A stretch of DNA of 24,531 nt from Desulfurivibrio alkaliphilus (GTDB lineage Bacteria; Desulfobacterota; Desulfobulbia; Desulfobulbales; Desulfurivibrionaceae): positions 1 through 24,531 of the forward strand of contig DSDS01000149.1 of NCBI GenBank assembly GCA_011048585.1, given 5' to 3'. Shown here one piece after another: positions 21,874 to 24,531 of the stretch. Every line of letters starts with the position of its first letter. Position 1 is the stretch's first letter. The notes under the pieces are model-generated. The model ran no database searches. It worked only from the letters and a program-made list of their open reading frames with translations, and was not told where the DNA came from. A program made the translations under genes and the position numbers.

Positions 21874-23079
21874 ATGACCACAACCAAAAATATCTCCCTG
21901 CTGGGTTCAACCGGCTCCATCGGCTGCAATGTCCTGGAGGTGGTTCGCCATTACCCCGGCCGTTTCCGGGTGGTGGGCATGGCGGCCGGCAATAACATCA
22001 AACTGCTGCGCGACCAGATCGAAGCCTTTCATCCCCTGCTGGTTTCGGTGGCCGATGAATCCCTGGTCGGCGATCTGATCCAAAGCCTGCCCCGGGGCTG
22101 GGGAGAGAGGGTTCTGGTGGGACGCTCGGGCAATGAAGAGGTGGCTCGCCTGCCGGAGGCCGACCTGGTGGTTTCGGCCATCGTCGGAGCCGCCGGCCTG
22201 ACTCCGACCATGGCCGCCATCGAGGCGGGCAAGGACATCGCCCTGGCCAACAAGGAAACCCTGGTCATGGCCGGGGATCTGGTGATGAGCGCGGTGGCTC
22301 GCCAAGGCGTGCAACTGCTGCCCATCGACAGCGAACACAACGCCATCGCCCAGGCCCTGGAGGCCGGTCGCCACCAGGATATCCACCGTCTGATTCTCAC
22401 CGCCTCCGGCGGCCCTTTTCGAGCCACCGCGGCCCGCGAACTCTGGGAGGTCACCCCGGAACAGGCCCTTAGTCACCCCAACTGGTCCATGGGCCGTAAA
22501 ATTTCCATCGATTCCGCCACCCTGATGAACAAAGGGCTGGAGGTGATCGAGGCCCACTGTCTCTTCGGCGTGCCGGTGGAGCAGATCGAAGTTCTGGTCC
22601 ATCCCCAGAGCATTGTCCACTCCATGGTGGAGTTTATTGACGGTTCGGTGGTGGCCCAGATGGGAATTCCCGATATGCGGATCCCCATTGTCTATGCCCT
22701 CTCCTACCCAGAACGGCTCCGGCTGGGTTTGCCCCGGCTCAATTTGAGCAAATGCGGCGATCTCAGCTTCTCTCCTCCCGACTTTGAACGTTTCCCGGCC
22801 CTGCAACTGGCATACAAGGCCTGCAAGCGGGGAGGAACCATGCCGGCGGCCTTGAACGCTGCCAACGAGGTGGCGGTGGAGGCCTTTCTCTCCGGCAAGA
22901 TCCGTTTTCCCGAGATCGCCCTGGTGGTGGCGGAGACCTTGAGTAGGGCGGAATTCAAAGAGGCCGACCGGGTCGCAACGGTGCTGGCCATGGACCTGGC
23001 CGCCCGAATGCTGGCAGAATCGGTGGTCGAGGCCTTGATGATCAAAGCCGATAACCGCCGCCAACAAAAACAGGGTTGA
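21874..23079 (+). CDS. dxr: 1-deoxy-D-xylulose 5-phosphate reductoisomerase
   Basis: The protein has 401 residues. The NADPH-binding motif LLGSTGSIG (9-17) opens the protein. The metal- and substrate-binding loop PIDSEHNAIAQ (150-160) contains D152 and E154. TASGGPFR (177-183 region) and HPNWSMGRKISIDSATLMNK (201-220) follow, with the third metal ligand E223. It converts DXP to MEP, the committed step of the non-mevalonate isoprenoid pathway, which supplies the precursor used by UppS upstream. It starts 3 bases after cdsA without a clear ribosome-binding site. Confidence 0.97.
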   Translation: MTTTKNISLLGSTGSIGCNVLEVVRHYPGRFRVVGMAAGNNIKLLRDQIEAFHPLLVSVADESLVGDLIQSLPRGWGERVLVGRSGNEEVARLPEADLVVSAIVGAAGLTPTMAAIEAGKDIALANKETLVMAGDLVMSAVARQGVQLLPIDSEHNAIAQALEAGRHQDIHRLILTASGGPFRATAARELWEVTPEQALSHPNWSMGRKISIDSATLMNKGLEVIEAHCLFGVPVEQIEVLVHPQSIVHSMVEFIDGSVVAQMGIPDMRIPIVYALSYPERLRLGLPRLNLSKCGDLSFSPPDFERFPALQLAYKACKRGGTMPAALNAANEVAVEAFLSGKIRFPEIALVVAETLSRAEFKEADRVATVLAMDLAARMLAESVVEALMIKADNRRQQKQG

Positions 23080-23081
23080 CC

Positions 23082-24155
23082 ATGAATAGCATTATTTCGT
23101 TCATCATCGTGCTGGGGCTGCTTATTTTCGTTCATGAGCTGGGCCATTTCCTCTTCGCCAAACTCTTCCGGGTCAAGGTGCTGAAGTTCTCCCTCGGTTT
23201 TGGTCCCAGGCTGGTGGGCCGCAAGGTGGGGGAAACCGAGTACCAGATCAGCGCCTTCCCCCTGGGAGGCTATGTCAATATGCTGGGGGAAAATCCCGGC
23301 GATGAGAGCGGCTTGGATGAAAAGGAGCGTTGCTTTTCGGCCAAGCCGGTCTGGCAGCGCTTCATCATCGTTGCCGCCGGGCCCTTTTTCAACCTGGCGT
23401 TCGCGGTGCTGCTCTTTTTCATGATCTTTGCGGCCGTGGGCATGCCCCACCCGGCTCCGGGAACCACCATCGGCGAAGTGGCCGCCGATTCGCCGGCGGC
23501 GGCGGCCGGGTTGAAGCAGGGGGATATGATCCTGACGATCAACGGCGTTGCCACCGAGGAGTGGGAGGATGTTTCCCGCCTGGTCCGCGACAGCGAGGGA
23601 CGGGAGGTGACCATCACCGTCCGGCGGGGTGGGGAACTTTTCGAAACGGTGGGGGTTCCGGCCAAGCAGGAGGTGAAGAACATCTTCGGCGAGGTGGTGG
23701 GCCAGCGCTACATGCTGGGAATTACCCGCAGCAGCGAAACGGTCTATCAGCCGATTTCGCTGCCCGGAGCCGCAATGGCCGGGCTGGAACAGACCTGGAG
23801 CCTGATCTGGCTCACCCTGGTGGCCATTGTCAAGATGTTCCAGCAGATCATCCCCGCCTCCGAACTGGGGGGGCCGATCCTAATCGCCCAGTTGGCCGGC
23901 CAGCAGATGGAGGTGGGTTGGATCAATTTCATCTACTTTATCGCCCTGATCAGCATTAACCTGGGCATCCTTAACCTGTTGCCGATCCCGGTACTGGACG
24001 GCGGCCATCTGGTCTTTTTCACCGTCGAGGCTCTCACCCGCCGGCCGGTGAGCATGAAGGTCCGGGAGATGGCCCAGCAGGTGGGACTGGTTTTGCTGAT
24101 CGCCCTGATGTTTTTCGTTTTCTATAATGATATCACGCGATTACTCAACGGATAA
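23082..24155 (+). CDS. rseP: RIP-family site-2 zinc protease RseP
   Basis: The protein has 357 residues from ATG 23082; a TTG two codons earlier is less likely, and AGGG lies 6 bases before the ATG. The zinc motif HELGH (18-22) lies in the first membrane helix and LDGGH (305-309) in a later helix; together they make the active site. One PDZ domain is visible at about 128-192 (GEVAADSPAAAAGLKQGD), whereas E. coli RseP has two. Four membrane segments are expected. The family cleaves anti-sigma factors and remnant signal peptides within the inner membrane. It follows dxr by 2 bases, a common neighbourhood. Confidence 0.96.
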   Translation: MNSIISFIIVLGLLIFVHELGHFLFAKLFRVKVLKFSLGFGPRLVGRKVGETEYQISAFPLGGYVNMLGENPGDESGLDEKERCFSAKPVWQRFIIVAAGPFFNLAFAVLLFFMIFAAVGMPHPAPGTTIGEVAADSPAAAAGLKQGDMILTINGVATEEWEDVSRLVRDSEGREVTITVRRGGELFETVGVPAKQEVKNIFGEVVGQRYMLGITRSSETVYQPISLPGAAMAGLEQTWSLIWLTLVAIVKMFQQIIPASELGGPILIAQLAGQQMEVGWINFIYFIALISINLGILNLLPIPVLDGGHLVFFTVEALTRRPVSMKVREMAQQVGLVLLIALMFFVFYNDITRLLNG

Positions 24156-24531
24156 ATGGCCGCGACCGTCAACCAGCCCCTGATCCTGGCCCTTGAAACC
24201 TCCGGCAGTTGCGGCAGCGTCGCCCTGGTGGACGGGGGCGGTTGCCGGGCCGAACACTCCCTGCAATCGAGCCGAACCCATTCCCGGCGACTGCTGGAGG
24301 CCGTGGCACGGCTGCTGGCCGAATGTGAAGTGGAGTGGCCGCAGCTGGACGGCGTCGCGGTGGGCCTGGGCCCCGGCAGTTTCACCGGCCTGCGCATCGG
24401 CCTGAGCAGTGCCAAGGGGCTGGTGCTGGCCATCGGCAAACCGCTGTTGGGGATTAGTTCCCTGGATGCCCTGGCCGGGCAATGCCTGCCCTCCCCCTAC
24501 CCGCTATGCGCCCTGATCGACGCCCGCAAAC
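24156..24531 (+). CDS. tsaB: tRNA t6A threonylcarbamoyltransferase subunit TsaB, 3' end cut by window edge
   Basis: About 125 codons are visible, open at the right edge. The N-terminus has ILALETSGSCGSVALVDGG and then the TsaB hallmark GLGPGSFTGLRIGLSSAKG (around residues 72-90), followed by GISSLDALA. TsaB pairs with TsaD and TsaE to make N6-threonylcarbamoyladenosine at tRNA position 37; it is a non-catalytic ASKHA-fold partner. The ATG directly abuts the rseP stop (TAAATG), so it belongs to the same operon. Confidence 0.95.
   Translation, partial: MAATVNQPLILALETSGSCGSVALVDGGGCRAEHSLQSSRTHSRRLLEAVARLLAECEVEWPQLDGVAVGLGPGSFTGLRIGLSSAKGLVLAIGKPLLGISSLDALAGQCLPSPYPLCALIDARK

Noticed and set aside
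21907..23067. A 386-codon minus-strand open frame across dxr
   Set aside because: dxr is unmistakable and complete on the plus strand; the antisense product is His/Gly/Gln-rich with no domain.
1..24531. CRISPR arrays, insertion sequences, phage genes, tRNA or rRNA
   Set aside because: I found no regularly spaced direct repeats, transposase motifs, integrase motifs or RNA-gene signatures on either strand.

Overview
The window reads as a stretch of chromosome from a GC-rich Desulfobacterota (former Deltaproteobacteria), most likely a sulfur-metabolising relative of the Desulfobulbales. The grounds are the gene families present: an enlarged TauE/SafE-type anion exporter under a sigma-54 response regulator, a histidine kinase carrying a 'two-CW' cysteine insert, a PhnD-type sensor lipoprotein, a short EF-Ts, and the order rpsB-tsf-pyrH-frr-uppS-cdsA-dxr-rseP-tsaB. 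The taxonomic call is inference; no rRNA or tRNA gene is present.

Layout. (1) 1-3814, minus strand: a type II secretion/type IV pilus-type ATPase (GspE/PilB family) followed by an FlhG/MinD-like ATPase that runs off the left edge. The GspE/PilB protein has an N-terminal array of eight MshEN-like repeats. (2) 3980-6242, plus strand: a small coiled-coil protein of unknown function and a membrane histidine kinase with no adjacent regulator. (3) 14263-6528, minus strand: a compact six-gene operon. In order it encodes a PhnD-like lipoprotein, a two-CW histidine kinase, a CheY-like receiver, a PEP-synthase-like phosphotransferase without the usual C-terminal barrel, a dual-specificity phosphatase fused to a YkgJ metal-binding domain, and a small polytopic membrane protein. 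(4) 17247-14360, minus strand: a sigma-54 (NtrC-type) response regulator and a TauE/SafE permease, with a good -24/-12 promoter and a palindromic candidate enhancer between them. (5) 17590-24531, plus strand: a housekeeping operon for translation, UMP phosphorylation, ribosome recycling, isoprenoid and phospholipid synthesis, the site-2 protease RseP, and a truncated tsaB.

How the parts may work together. The six-gene operon looks like one signalling module. A periplasmic binding lipoprotein may feed a sensor kinase, which phosphorylates a receiver. The same transcript makes a histidine-phosphotransfer-type enzyme and, translationally coupled to it by an ATGA overlap, a Cys-dependent phosphatase. 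I regard this operon as the best candidate for an undescribed system. The two histidine kinases of the window are paralogues with similar sensor domains; only one has the cysteine insert.

The most unexpected non-coding observation is a pair of related intergenic modules (about 6346-6503 and 15625-15797). They share a GTTGC-N3-GCAAC palindrome, an 11-base block and a -24/-12 element in the same order. The one in front of the TauE gene looks intact. The other has a 2-base deletion in the promoter spacer and faces the 3' end of a kinase gene.
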